Part shown: positions 18,767 to 27,348 of the stretch, piece by piece
How the letters are laid out: each line of letters opens with the position of its first letter
How positions within the stretch are numbered: position 1 is the stretch's first letter
From: Candidatus Zymogenaceae bacterium
GTDB taxonomy: Bacteria; Desulfobacterota; Zymogenia; Zymogenales; Zymogenaceae
Length of the DNA stretch: 58,282 nucleotides
NCBI GenBank assembly: GCA_016933535.1
Contig: JAFGAS010000079.1
Span: 1 to 58,282, forward strand
Reading direction: 5' to 3'
Position numbers and translations under genes: made by a program
Notes under the pieces: model-generated
Told to the model about the DNA's origin: nothing
Databases searched by the model: none
Seen by the model: the letters and a program-made list of their open reading frames with translations, nothing else

Positions 18767-19872
18767 GCGTTGCCTCCTTTCTCGATCGAAAGAAAACCGA
18801 TCAAAAGCACGAGCACGATGCCGATGCCCATCGCCCATACGGCAAAGGGGGCGGCTCCGGCCGCGTTGAAGTTGTGGGAAACGGCGGCCCCGGTCAGCAT
18901 GCCGAGAACGAAGACACCGGCGTCTCCATCTCCCTCGCCCGTCAGGAATATCTGGCGTCCCGGGCACCCACCGGCCAGGGCAAACGAGAGCCCCGCCAGG
19001 ATCATTCCCCCGAAGTTAAGGTGCCAGACGGTGTGGGCGGCGGGCTGGTTGATGAGCTTGCCCGTTTCGTCGAGGCCGAGGGTAAAGCCGGGGTGAAACT
19101 GGCCGAGCAGCAGGTTTGCGCCAAAGGCGGCGACAACGAGCGCGATTATGCCGGAAGCCAGGTGCCAGTCATTCATGAGGATAACGTCGCGGATCGCGCC
19201 CATCGTGCAAAAACGGGTCCGCTGGGCGATGAATCCGATGATGAGTCCCGCCCCGAGCGACACGGCAATCGGGGCCGCCATCGACCCCGGACCCGCAACG
19301 CTCCTAAAGAGGGCCATGTTCTCGCCGAAGGAGGGATAGAAGATGACAAGGATCACGAGGCAGGCCGCCGCCAGGGGGATAAGCCAGGCCAGCCGGGTGT
19401 TTTCATGCCGGCTCCTGCCGAGGGAATAGCCGTTCTTCAAAAAGAGAACGCCGATAAATATGCCGGTAATCAGCCCCGCGATCCCGACGATCGCGTTCCA
19501 GTCGCCGCCGGCAAGCCTCAACAGCGCACGCCAGGGGCAGCCGAGGAAGATCAGGGCGCCGATCATGGCAAACATCCCCAGGGCGAACCGAATGATCGGG
19601 GCCGATCCCGTGCGGAACCGAAACTCCCCGAAAGAAACCGCGGCGATAAACGCCCCGAGAAGCAGCGCCGGTATCTCGGGCCGGAGGTACTGCACCACCA
19701 CGGCCCGGTGAAGGCCCATTGCCCCGGCGATGTCCCTCAAAAAGCAGGCCATGCAGATACCCATGTTGGCGGGATTGCCCATCTTTTGCAGATAGACCGC
19801 GATAATCCCGATGAGGGCGCCGACAACGATGATACCCCATCGGGATGCGAAAAACCCAAGCTTCTGTTTCAT
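18763..19872 (-). CDS. yedE: YedE-family putative selenium transporter
   Basis: A 369-residue polytopic inner-membrane protein of the YeeE/YedE family with about ten hydrophobic segments. Conserved cysteines lie in MGICMACFLRD (residues 37-47), FLGCPWRALLR, RTRFCTMGAIRDV and AGGCPGRQ, the Cys-containing pore motifs of the family; the paired CPWR and CPGR motifs match the selenium-linked YedE subgroup. The gene opens the selenium operon, with AGGAGTGG before the ATG and a coupled TusA-like gene after it. Transport of a selenium compound is inferred from family and context; thiosulfate transport is the alternative. Confidence 0.9.
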   Translation of the reverse strand: MKQKLGFFASRWGIIVVGALIGIIAVYLQKMGNPANMGICMACFLRDIAGAMGLHRAVVVQYLRPEIPALLLGAFIAAVSFGEFRFRTGSAPIIRFALGMFAMIGALIFLGCPWRALLRLAGGDWNAIVGIAGLITGIFIGVLFLKNGYSLGRSRHENTRLAWLIPLAAACLVILVIFYPSFGENMALFRSVAGPGSMAAPIAVSLGAGLIIGFIAQRTRFCTMGAIRDVILMNDWHLASGIIALVVAAFGANLLLGQFHPGFTLGLDETGKLINQPAAHTVWHLNFGGMILAGLSFALAGGCPGRQIFLTGEGDGDAGVFVLGMLTGAAVSHNFNAAGAAPFAVWAMGIGIVLVLLIGFLSIEKGGNA

Positions 19873-20299
19873 GGTTTTCCACTCCTGTGATGAACGAATA
19901 ATAGAAAGGGGGGCTCCCCGTAAAAGGGTCCCCCGAACCCGGTCGATTTATTTGTTGGATTGTTGTCAATTGTCACGGCGTTTAAAAAAAGGACAAATCC
20001 GGCGACGCGGTGAAAACGACGGCGAATCTCCGCCGGCGGTATACATGTTCTTTTTGTGAGGTGATGCACAGTGCGCCCCGTTCCGTTCTTCCCGGACGGG
20101 GCACGAGGGCGTGTCAGCCCGTGAGCGGGAAGGCGGAGGATACGGCATGTCTGCGGGACCGCCCGGGTCCCGTGACCGCGCCTCATCTGATGGCTATGAA
20201 AATTCGCCTACACATCGTCGTTTATGCTATTTTCCATAAGATAGTGATTATGCATGATCGCCGAATTGTTATATTCTGTCAAGAGTTTTTTGAGAGCTT
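19873..20299 (-). promoter_or_regulatory. Long leader region of the selenium operon with strong hairpin
   Basis: No gene is seen in these 427 bases. On the minus strand TTGACA (20277-20282) and GATCAT (20254-20259) are 17 bases apart and point towards yedE, which would leave a leader of roughly 370 bases. Within it, 20071-20103 folds into a strong hairpin (GCCCCG-TCCG pairing with CGGA-CGGGGC). The arrangement suits leader-based control, but no known riboswitch was recognised. Confidence 0.4.
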
Positions 20300-20554
20300 T
20301 CATATAATCTGGTCGAGGATGTCCGCGGCTTCGGCCATCCCGGTTCCGCCGTTTTTCAGACCGATAACCATAAGAGCCCCCATCACAGCCTCGCAGGTTA
20401 GTCCCAGGGATGCCATGCCGCCGCCGAAGGCGGTCGATATTTTCAGGGCGGTTGCCCGGTCAAGGCCCGGTTCTTCGGAGAATGCCGAGAGGACGGCCTG
20501 GGAACAGGAAAAGCCCTCCGAAAAGGCGGCAACGGCGGTATTGGTTCTATGCAT
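20300..20554 (-). CDS. Short C_GCAxxG_C_C family protein
   Basis: An 84-residue protein matching the N-terminal and central part of the C_GCAxxG_C_C family, small putative redox proteins of anaerobes. Seen: FSEGFSCSQAVLSAF (residues 11-25), FGGGMASLGLTCEAVMGALMVIGL (43-66). The family usually runs to about 130 residues with two more cysteines near the C-terminus; here the frame stops after DILDQII, so the protein is truncated or belongs to a short variant. There is no clear ribosome site before the ATG. It lies between methylglyoxal synthase and the leader of the selenium operon. Confidence 0.6.
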   Translation of the reverse strand: MHRTNTAVAAFSEGFSCSQAVLSAFSEEPGLDRATALKISTAFGGGMASLGLTCEAVMGALMVIGLKNGGTGMAEAADILDQII

Positions 20555-20589
20555 GAGCAGTCCGGTTAGTTACATAAATTTCCCGTTTA

Positions 20590-21060
20590 TTATATCGGGA
20601 TATCCCGCTTGATCCGTTTTTCAAAGTCGACCATGGTACGTTTGTACGCCTTGTCCATAAGGGGCGAGGAGATCATGAAGTCAGCGGTGGAGCGGTTGCA
20701 GGCCATCGGGACATTATAGAGGACGCCGATCCTCAAGAGCGCCTTCACGTCCGGGTCGTGGGGATGGGACTGCATCGGATCCCAGAAGAATATCATGAAG
20801 TCTATGTTCCCTTCCACGATATTGGCCCCGATCTGCTCGTCGCCGCCGAGCGGCCCGCTCTTAAACGACATGACATCGAGGCCCAACTCGTCAAACAGGA
20901 GCCTGCCGGTGGTGCCGGTCGCAAAGAGCTCGTGCATCGAGAGCGTGAGCCTGTTGAAATCGGCCCATTCAAGGAGGTCCTTTTTTCGGTCATCGTGGGC
21001 AATGAGGGCGATCTTTTTCCTCTTGCCGATAGCGGCGACATGATTACTTGTTTCTTTCAT
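20590..21060 (-). CDS. mgsA: Methylglyoxal synthase
   Basis: A 156-residue enzyme converting dihydroxyacetone phosphate to methylglyoxal and phosphate, a bypass of lower glycolysis when phosphate is short. Seen: IALIAHDDRKKDL at the start of the fold, the phosphate-binding ATGTTG, the catalytic SGPLGGDEQIGA block with its Asp, and DPMQSHPHDPDVKALLR containing the conserved His. Length is typical. AAAGGAATG precedes the ATG at moderate distance. Neighbours are not functionally linked in an obvious way. Confidence 0.95.
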   Translation of the reverse strand: MKETSNHVAAIGKRKKIALIAHDDRKKDLLEWADFNRLTLSMHELFATGTTGRLLFDELGLDVMSFKSGPLGGDEQIGANIVEGNIDFMIFFWDPMQSHPHDPDVKALLRIGVLYNVPMACNRSTADFMISSPLMDKAYKRTMVDFEKRIKRDIPI

Positions 21061-21140
21061 ACACCATCATTCCTTTTCGGGTGAGTGTCTGGGGGCAAGA
21101 ACCAGCGGGAACGCCATCGGAGCCGGCCCGCCTTCGGTTT

Positions 21141-21677
21141 TCAGGGGATGAGCCCGAAGCTCTCAACGACGTGTTTGAATTCGGACCGCCGTTCCCGCAG
21201 CTGCCGGCGGGTGCCGGATATTTCTACCGTATACTCCCTGCCGTTGCCGTAGACTTTGACGTACCAGTGATTGAGGGCCTGATCGTCGTCCGTATTGATC
21301 TCTTTGTACATAAGGGCGTAGCCACCCTCGACGCTCAGGGTCTCGAGGTCCTCGTAGCCGCTGTTTTTATCGGCGATCATCTCCTGGATTTTTTTCATTT
21401 TCGTATTGTAAAGCGAGACGACCGAGAATCGCTTGGGAATCTCATATGCGACAACGCTGATAATCGGAAAGACCGCACCTTCGAATTCTTCCTTTTCGTC
21501 GGGAAGACATATCCACGAGGTCTGCATACCCCAATCGCCCTGCATGACGAAATCATCGGGGATGTCCAGCCGGTAACCGTACTTCTCGTTTTCGTAGGGA
21601 GTAAAGGGGGACGGGTCCGATCCCATCAGGAATATACAGAGAACGATGAGAATTATCCCGATAGAACATCTTCGCAT
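21141..21677 (-). CDS. Secreted protein of unknown function, PsbP-like fold possible
   Basis: A 178-residue protein with a signal peptide (MRRCSIGIILIVLCIFLMG). The mature part begins FTPYENEKYGYRLDIPDDF, a pattern shared with PsbP-like and other small exported proteins that start with a short beta-rich domain. The ATG at 21675-21677 is chosen: GGAG lies about 9 bases upstream and it starts the signal peptide; an in-frame start 28 codons earlier would bury it. No catalytic motif is visible. It is probably periplasmic. Confidence 0.65.
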   Translation of the reverse strand: MRRCSIGIILIVLCIFLMGSDPSPFTPYENEKYGYRLDIPDDFVMQGDWGMQTSWICLPDEKEEFEGAVFPIISVVAYEIPKRFSVVSLYNTKMKKIQEMIADKNSGYEDLETLSVEGGYALMYKEINTDDDQALNHWYVKVYGNGREYTVEISGTRRQLRERRSEFKHVVESFGLIP

Positions 21678-21805
21678 AGAGGGGGCTCCGTTTGATTGAT
21701 AATGGAATATCATATCATACTTTGTTTCCCTGAGAAAGGAACAAAACGGTAGCGTTTTCAATTAATCCTTGGTAGTATGTTCAGAAAACACGGGAGGAAA
21801 ACGGC

Positions 21806-22480
21806 ATGAAGATCTTTGTCATAATCATTCCATTGCTCGTGATCTCGGTATCGTTGCTGGTCAGGCTTGAGATAAAAAAACAGAAAAAAGGCATCTACAG
21901 CGCAAAGCCCATCTCAACCATCCTTGTGATCGTAACCTGTCTGCTGTCTCTATTCGATATCGGGGCCTCGGTTCCCTTTACGCTGTCGATTCTCCTGGGC
22001 CTCCTCTTTTCGTTCGGCGGGGACATGGCCCTTATGTTTCAGGAAAGGGCCACATACTTTCGCGCGGGACTCGTACTCTTTCTCGTGGCTCATATCGTCT
22101 ACGGCGGCGCCTTTGTCTCCTTTGCCGGTTCGGTGCCCCAGTTCCCGCTGATTGCGGCCCTGTTCTTCGGCCTCGGTACGGCAATCTATCTCCTGCTGCT
22201 TCCCGGACTCGGCAAGATGAAGGTATCCGTGGGCCTGTACATTCTTATCATCTCCTTTATGGCGGCCGCGGCCGTATCGACCCTCTATTCCCCGGACATA
22301 ACGCCCAAGACGGCGATCCTCGTGACGGCGGGCAGCCTCCTCTTCTATATCTCGGATGTTATCCTTGCCCTGAATCGGTTTCGGTTCCCGATGAAGTATA
22401 ATCGGCTCTCGCTCATACCCTACTACGCGGGGCAGTTCATGATAGCCGTATCGACCTACTATTTTGTCGAGGTGGTGTAG
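21806..22480 (+). CDS. YhhN-family (lysoplasmalogenase-like) membrane protein
   Basis: A 224-residue inner-membrane protein with about eight helices. The two YhhN/TMEM86 signatures are present: FSFGGDMALMF (around residues 70-80) and AGSLLFYISDVILALNRF (around 174-191), each with the conserved Asp. Members hydrolyse the vinyl ether bond of lysoplasmalogens; anaerobes often contain plasmalogens, so the activity would make sense. GGGAGG lies upstream of the ATG. It is divergent from the secreted-protein gene. Confidence 0.85.
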   Translation: MKIFVIIIPLLVISVSLLVRLEIKKQKKGIYSAKPISTILVIVTCLLSLFDIGASVPFTLSILLGLLFSFGGDMALMFQERATYFRAGLVLFLVAHIVYGGAFVSFAGSVPQFPLIAALFFGLGTAIYLLLLPGLGKMKVSVGLYILIISFMAAAAVSTLYSPDITPKTAILVTAGSLLFYISDVILALNRFRFPMKYNRLSLIPYYAGQFMIAVSTYYFVEVV

Positions 22481-22674
22481 CCGATATCACCGAAAAGGTC
22501 TTTCGCTCAATAGCGGGCCGTTAACGGGGAGCGCCGGCGGTTAGCTCCGACCGGGCCCTCCCGGGCGGGCAGCGGGACAATCCGTCCCGGTTCGTGAGGC
22601 CGGGCGTTGGGGCGGAGCCGAAACCGCCCCGCCGTTTCGGAAGGAATCGATTCTATTTTGCGAGCCTGATTTCG

Positions 22675-24081
22675 CTATTGGACACCGCCGAAGGCCGGTT
22701 GCCCGCCGTTGACGTCTTTTCCCTCGAAGTTCGCCAGGATCCTATCCTTGATACCGCCCACCACGATAGTCGCCGCCGCCCTGAGGTTTTCGGCGTTTTC
22801 CGGCTTGATCTTGAGGCGGGTAGGGGTCTTCTTGATCCGTGCGATGATCTCGGGGTCGTCAACCATGTAGGGCGAGATATAGACAAACCGGATGTCCTTG
22901 AAGCGGGGGTCCTGCTGTAGAAACATAATGGTGAGGTAGGTGAGGTTTTTGCCCCGATAGGAGATAATTTCGCGGCTGCGCTCGATGAGCGCCGCAGGCC
23001 CGAAGCCTTCGATCGAAAATATCGAGTCTTCGGGATCGAGGTGCTGGTTTGCGTCAATGATAAGTATCAATCCCCTCACGAACCGCTTTTTCTTTGGCCG
23101 GTTGTAGCGATCCATGAAGAGTTGTATAAGCGTTTCCAGCCCCAGCGTGTCGGAAATTCCCCCGTCGTTGACGTGGATATAGGCCTCCCGCTCGGGGGTC
23201 GATCGGAACTCGTCCTTGAGGACGACGGGCCCGAACAACAGCGGGACTCCCGCCGAGGCGACGACCGCCCGGGAAACCCTCATCCGCCCGATGGAAAGGC
23301 CGGCGTCCCGGCAGAATCTCACCCGGAGCACGTCGGGGTCGTAGATAATATTGCTCTTCATGATGCCGCTTGTGGTGCCGCTAACAATGCTCAGCAGCGA
23401 ACGATTGGTGAACTCCGAGCGGGGCAGCGTGGTGAAGAGGAACTTTGCCCCGGAATCCATCTCTGTGCCGTTGATGATAAGCGTGGGGCTGATGCGCGCC
23501 TTCTCACGCATGTAGAGATCGTAAAACGTTCTGCCGGAATAGAAACGATCGTCCAGTTCGCGCATCAGGACGAGCCCCTTTTGTTCGTCGGTGAGCAACA
23601 GGCGGGACCACTCGCGGGGCCTGGAGATCATCTCTCCCTGTATGTTTGTGCACATGTCGGCCGAGAAGCGTTCAAAAAACGTGTCGTATTCAGACGCGTG
23701 GGTGGTGTCGACTTCGGGCTTGTTGAGGCACCAGTAGGCCGAGGAGATGCTCCCCCCCGAGACGCTGGAGATATAGTCGATCTCATCGGTGATGCTTCTG
23801 CCGTCGGGAAGCTTTACCTGGCGGTAGAGCTCCTCCAGGACGGCGGCGCTCCAGACGGCCGACCGGCTTCCGCCGCCCGAGACCGCCACGGCCAGGAAGA
23901 AGTCCCCCTCGTCGGCCGGGATATACAATTCGTCGGAGGGAGCGGGGTTATCGTAGACGAGTTCATCGTTGGAAAAGTCGGTGCAACCGGCCGCTCCCAA
24001 AACCAGAAGGCAAATCGAGACGGCGCGAAGGGATCGGATTGTTTGGCATGTTCCCATGGTATTAGACCGCACGGCCGTCAT
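22675..24081 (-). CDS. Patatin-like phospholipase lipoprotein (paralogue 1)
   Basis: A 468-residue patatin-fold lipid hydrolase. A lipoprotein signal ends at GAAGC, so the protein is probably anchored to a membrane. The oxyanion loop is VSGGGSRSA and the nucleophile elbow SSVSGGS, with Ser replacing the first Gly of GxSxG as in many bacterial relatives. The catalytic Asp is in NDGGISDT. Catalysis by a Ser-Asp dyad is expected. The start is uncertain: the ATG at 24079-24081 is used, another lies eight codons downstream. It follows paralogue 2 by 82 bases and differs more from paralogues 2 and 3 than these do from each other. Confidence 0.85.
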   Translation of the reverse strand: MTAVRSNTMGTCQTIRSLRAVSICLLVLGAAGCTDFSNDELVYDNPAPSDELYIPADEGDFFLAVAVSGGGSRSAVWSAAVLEELYRQVKLPDGRSITDEIDYISSVSGGSISSAYWCLNKPEVDTTHASEYDTFFERFSADMCTNIQGEMISRPREWSRLLLTDEQKGLVLMRELDDRFYSGRTFYDLYMREKARISPTLIINGTEMDSGAKFLFTTLPRSEFTNRSLLSIVSGTTSGIMKSNIIYDPDVLRVRFCRDAGLSIGRMRVSRAVVASAGVPLLFGPVVLKDEFRSTPEREAYIHVNDGGISDTLGLETLIQLFMDRYNRPKKKRFVRGLILIIDANQHLDPEDSIFSIEGFGPAALIERSREIISYRGKNLTYLTIMFLQQDPRFKDIRFVYISPYMVDDPEIIARIKKTPTRLKIKPENAENLRAAATIVVGGIKDRILANFEGKDVNGGQPAFGGVQ

Positions 24082-24163
24082 TTCATTTCCGGTTTGCCGA
24101 TGGCCGCTTTTCGACCCGATCCGGCGGCTTTGGGCGGCCACACATGCGGTGACCGGGACGGAA

Positions 24164-25510
24164 TCATCGACGGCCGTTCATCTCGTGCTCGTAGGCTTCG
24201 AGGATTTTATCCTTGGCTTTCCTTACCACGATCTCGGCTGCACGTTCGAGGTTGTCGGCCTTATCCGGATCGATCTTGAAGCGTGTCGGGGTCTGCTGGA
24301 AGAGCGCGGAAATCTCGGGATCGTCGGCCAGGTACGGCGAGATGTAGACAAAGGTGATGTTCTTGAAACGGGGGTCGGTGCTCATCAGAAACATGATGGT
24401 AACGTAGGTGAGGGCCTTGCCACGGAAAAAGCTGATGTTCATCGCCCGTTCCGCGGTCCCCATCACGGTGAACCCCCTGACGGAGTTTATCGACAGGCTC
24501 GGGTCGATGGTCTGGTTGGAGTCGATGATAATGACCAGGGCGCCCCGATAGTGTCGCTCAGGCATGTCGACAAACCGGTCTATGAAGAGCTGCATGACCG
24601 TGGTGATCCCCTGGTTGTCGTTGATTCCTCCGTCGCTGATATGAATGAAGAACTCATCGTCGTCTTTTGACTGCTTTTGGTCCTTCAGGACGATGGGCCC
24701 CAACAGGAGCGGCACCGAGGCCGAGGCGGCCACGCCGCGGGAAACCTCCATGTCGCCGATGGAAAGGCCGATGTCGTCACAGAAGGTAACCCCCAGCAGG
24801 TCCCCGCCGAAGTGGTAATCGCTCTTGCCGAAACCGGTCTCCGAGAGTTTTTTGACGAGGGTCTTGGGAGCGGCATCGAAGTTGTCGCCGGTAAGCGTGG
24901 TAAAGAGAAACTTCGAGCCCGTGTCCATGGTGGTTCCGTTCAGGATCAGGGTGGGACACCACCCGTTTTTCTGGCGTTTGCCGAGCTCGTCGAATTTTCG
25001 GTTGTTGAAATAGAGCTTGTCAAACGCCTGCTTGATAAGAAGCCCCTTCTCCTCGGAACTCAGGAAAACCTTGTAAAACTGGAAGATATTCTTGACCAGG
25101 TCCCCCTCTATATTTATTCGCATATCGGTCCTGTAGGTGTCGAAAAACTGATCGTACAGGTCAGTATGAGAAGAATCGACATTGGGCTTGTTCATGCAGT
25201 AGTAAGCCATGGAAAGGCTGCCGCCGGAAACGCTGGATATGTAGTCGATCTCGTCGATTATGCTCCTGCCGTCGGGCAGTTTAATCTGTTTATAGAGCTC
25301 TTTCATCACGGCCTCCGAAAAGACCGCCGCCCTGCTTCCTCCGCCGGAAACCGCCAGTGCGAAAATGTAATCGCCGTCGTTCACCGCAACATATTGATGC
25401 TTGGTCGGGCTGGGTTGGTCATAGACGAGCAGTTCGTAGTTAAGGGTCGAACAGGCAAAGACAAAAAGGAGGGACAATGCCAGAACGCTCAGTACTACCA
25501 AACGTTTCAT
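24164..25510 (-). CDS. Patatin-like phospholipase lipoprotein (paralogue 2)
   Basis: A 448-residue patatin-like protein with a lipoprotein signal (MKRLVVLSVLALSLLFVFAC). Motifs as in its neighbours: VSGGGSRAA, SSVSGGS and SDGGINDN. It is closely related to paralogue 3 over the whole length, including the N-terminal signal and the phrase NGWCPTLILNGT. The ATG at 25508-25510 has GGGAGG upstream; an earlier in-frame start is not supported. A TTGAAA/TATAAT promoter lies about 55-60 bases upstream. Substrate is probably a phospholipid or other acyl ester; not resolvable here. Confidence 0.87.
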   Translation of the reverse strand: MKRLVVLSVLALSLLFVFACSTLNYELLVYDQPSPTKHQYVAVNDGDYIFALAVSGGGSRAAVFSEAVMKELYKQIKLPDGRSIIDEIDYISSVSGGSLSMAYYCMNKPNVDSSHTDLYDQFFDTYRTDMRINIEGDLVKNIFQFYKVFLSSEEKGLLIKQAFDKLYFNNRKFDELGKRQKNGWCPTLILNGTTMDTGSKFLFTTLTGDNFDAAPKTLVKKLSETGFGKSDYHFGGDLLGVTFCDDIGLSIGDMEVSRGVAASASVPLLLGPIVLKDQKQSKDDDEFFIHISDGGINDNQGITTVMQLFIDRFVDMPERHYRGALVIIIDSNQTIDPSLSINSVRGFTVMGTAERAMNISFFRGKALTYVTIMFLMSTDPRFKNITFVYISPYLADDPEISALFQQTPTRFKIDPDKADNLERAAEIVVRKAKDKILEAYEHEMNGRR

Positions 25511-25567
25511 GATAACCTCCCGTCGTTGTTGTATCTGTATTGATTCGATGGGCCGGACTCCCACCTA

Positions 25568-25595
25568 ATTATACACGCTTAGTCCAATATTTCAA
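25568..25595 (-). promoter_or_regulatory. Promoter of patatin paralogue 2
   Basis: TTGAAA (25590-25595) and a perfect TATAAT (25568-25573) are separated by 16 bases on the minus strand. The same box pair, spacing and flanks recur ahead of paralogue 3, showing that the promoter was copied with the gene. Confidence 0.65.
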
Positions 25596-25846
25596 CGCAA
25601 AATAGTCGGGGAGTTTCCGAGGTACCCCCAGCCGCAAACGGTGACCGTGGGCCCAACGAGGCGCATTAGTTCGAGGATCACGCGCCCTCAGTAGAGACAC
25701 CGGTGCGCGTCTCGTGTCGGCGTCTCGCGCATACCGTATATATGCGCGTCCGAGTCGGTCCGCGAGAGGCCCGGGAAAGAAATGCGGCACGGCTCGTAAT
25801 CTGGTCTGTCGCGACGAATAAGGATAACGGGCAGCCGCCGGAGCTA
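25596..25846. other. Intergenic region between patatin paralogues 2 and 3
   Basis: With the promoter this makes a gap of about 335 bases. The first 35 bases resemble the sequence upstream of paralogue 3. The rest holds no recognised gene or terminator. Confidence 0.4.
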
Positions 25847-27196
25847 CTATTTCTTCTTTCGATCTATAGAGGGCAGATAGGAATTGAGGAGTTCATCCTT
25901 CACTTTTCCTACTACGATTTCGGCCGCCCGTTCGAGGTTGTCGGCCTTGTCCGGATCGATCTTGAAACGGGTTGGGGTCTCCTGGAAGAGCGTTATGATC
26001 TCGGGGTCGTTGGATTGGTACGGCGAGATGTAGACAAAGGTAATATTCTTGAAACGGGGATCGGCGCTCATCAGGAACATGATGGTGATATAGGTCAGGG
26101 CCTTGCCCCGGAAGACGCTGATGTTCATCGCCCGCTCGACGGTGCCCAGCGCGTTAAAACCCCTGACGGAGTTTACGGACAGGCTCGGGTCGATGGCCTG
26201 GTTGGAATCGATAATGATGACCAGGCCTCCCTTATAATGCCGTTCGGGGAGATCGACAAACCGGTCGATGATAAGCTGCATGACCGTGGTGATTCCCTGG
26301 TTGTCGCTGATTCCCCCGTCGGCGATATGGGTGAAGAATTCATCGTCGGGATTTGATTGTTTTTGATCCTTCAGGACGATGGGCCCCAGAAGGAACGGCA
26401 CCGAGCCGGATGCCACCACGCCTCTGGAAACCTCCATGTCGCCGATGGAAAGCCCGATGTCGTTACAAAAAGTAATCCCCAGCAGATCTCCGCCGAAGTG
26501 GTAATCGCTCTTGGCAAAGCCGGTTTTTGACAGGCTCTCGACGAGGGCCTCGGGTGCGTCATCGAAATCATTCGGTGTGAGGGTGGTAAAGAGGAATTTA
26601 GAGCCCGTATCCATATTTGTACCGTTGAGGATCAGGGTCGGGCACCACCCGTTTTTCTGTCGTTGGGAGATCTCGTCAAAAGTAAGACCATAAAAATAGA
26701 GCTTGTCGAATGCCTCCTTGAGGAGGAGTCCCTTTTTTTCCGTGGTGGCAAAGACTCGGTACCAATGGAAGAATTTCTTGAGCACGCCGCTTCCGATATC
26801 TTTCCTCATGTCGGTCAGGTATTGGACATAGAATTTGTCATACAGGTCGGTATGAGAAGAGTCTACATCGGGCTTATTCATGCAGTAGTAGGCCATGGAA
26901 AGACTGCCGCCGGAAACGCTGGAGATGTAGTCGATCTCGTCGGTAATGCTCCTGCCGTCGGGCAGCTTAATCTGTCTATAGAGCTCCTTCATCACGGCCG
27001 CCGAGAAGATCGCCGCGCGGCTCCCTCCACCCGAAACCGCCACCGCAAAGATATAGTCGCCGTCGTCCGTCGGGACATATTGACGTGTAATCGGGCTGAG
27101 TTGGTCATAGACGAGCAAGTTGTGGTTGAAGGTCGAGCAGGCAAAGGGAAAAAGCAGGGACGAGGCCAGAACACCAATTATTACCAACCGCTTCAT
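25847..27196 (-). CDS. Patatin-like phospholipase lipoprotein (paralogue 3)
   Basis: A 449-residue patatin-like lipid hydrolase with lipoprotein signal (MKRLVIIGVLASSLLFPFAC). Oxyanion loop VSGGGSRAA, nucleophile elbow SSVSGGS and ADGGISDN with the dyad Asp are intact. It is near-collinear with paralogue 2, differing mainly around residues 130-160. GGGAG lies just ahead of the ATG and a strong promoter 60 bases further up. Three complete adjacent copies suggest selection for dosage or for different lipid substrates. Confidence 0.87.
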   Translation of the reverse strand: MKRLVIIGVLASSLLFPFACSTFNHNLLVYDQLSPITRQYVPTDDGDYIFAVAVSGGGSRAAIFSAAVMKELYRQIKLPDGRSITDEIDYISSVSGGSLSMAYYCMNKPDVDSSHTDLYDKFYVQYLTDMRKDIGSGVLKKFFHWYRVFATTEKKGLLLKEAFDKLYFYGLTFDEISQRQKNGWCPTLILNGTNMDTGSKFLFTTLTPNDFDDAPEALVESLSKTGFAKSDYHFGGDLLGITFCNDIGLSIGDMEVSRGVVASGSVPFLLGPIVLKDQKQSNPDDEFFTHIADGGISDNQGITTVMQLIIDRFVDLPERHYKGGLVIIIDSNQAIDPSLSVNSVRGFNALGTVERAMNISVFRGKALTYITIMFLMSADPRFKNITFVYISPYQSNDPEIITLFQETPTRFKIDPDKADNLERAAEIVVGKVKDELLNSYLPSIDRKKK

Positions 27197-27254
27197 GAAA
27201 AATCTCCCGTCACCGTTTCATTTGTATTGATTAAATACATACAACTCCCGTATA

Positions 27255-27282
27255 ATTATACACGCCCAGTTCAGTATTACAA
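27255..27282 (-). promoter_or_regulatory. Promoter of patatin paralogue 3
   Basis: TTGTAA (27277-27282) and TATAAT (27255-27260) with 16-base spacing on the minus strand. GCGTG precedes the -10 box in both this promoter and that of paralogue 2, and AGT(C/T)GGGGAG lies upstream of both. Confidence 0.65.
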
Positions 27283-27348
27283 TCTAAAACAGTTGGGGAG
27301 CGCCCGGGCATCCCCAATCTTGTCCGGTAGAAAATCAGGAGGGACGGT

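Noticed and set aside
18760..19890. 376-codon plus-strand frame opposite yedE
   Set aside because: Highly charged translation of the complementary strand of a membrane-protein gene, a typical shadow.
20255..20301. Possible selenocysteine read-through of the stop in the C_GCAxxG_C_C gene
   Set aside because: The residues after TGA do not match the family's C-terminus and another stop follows after six codons.
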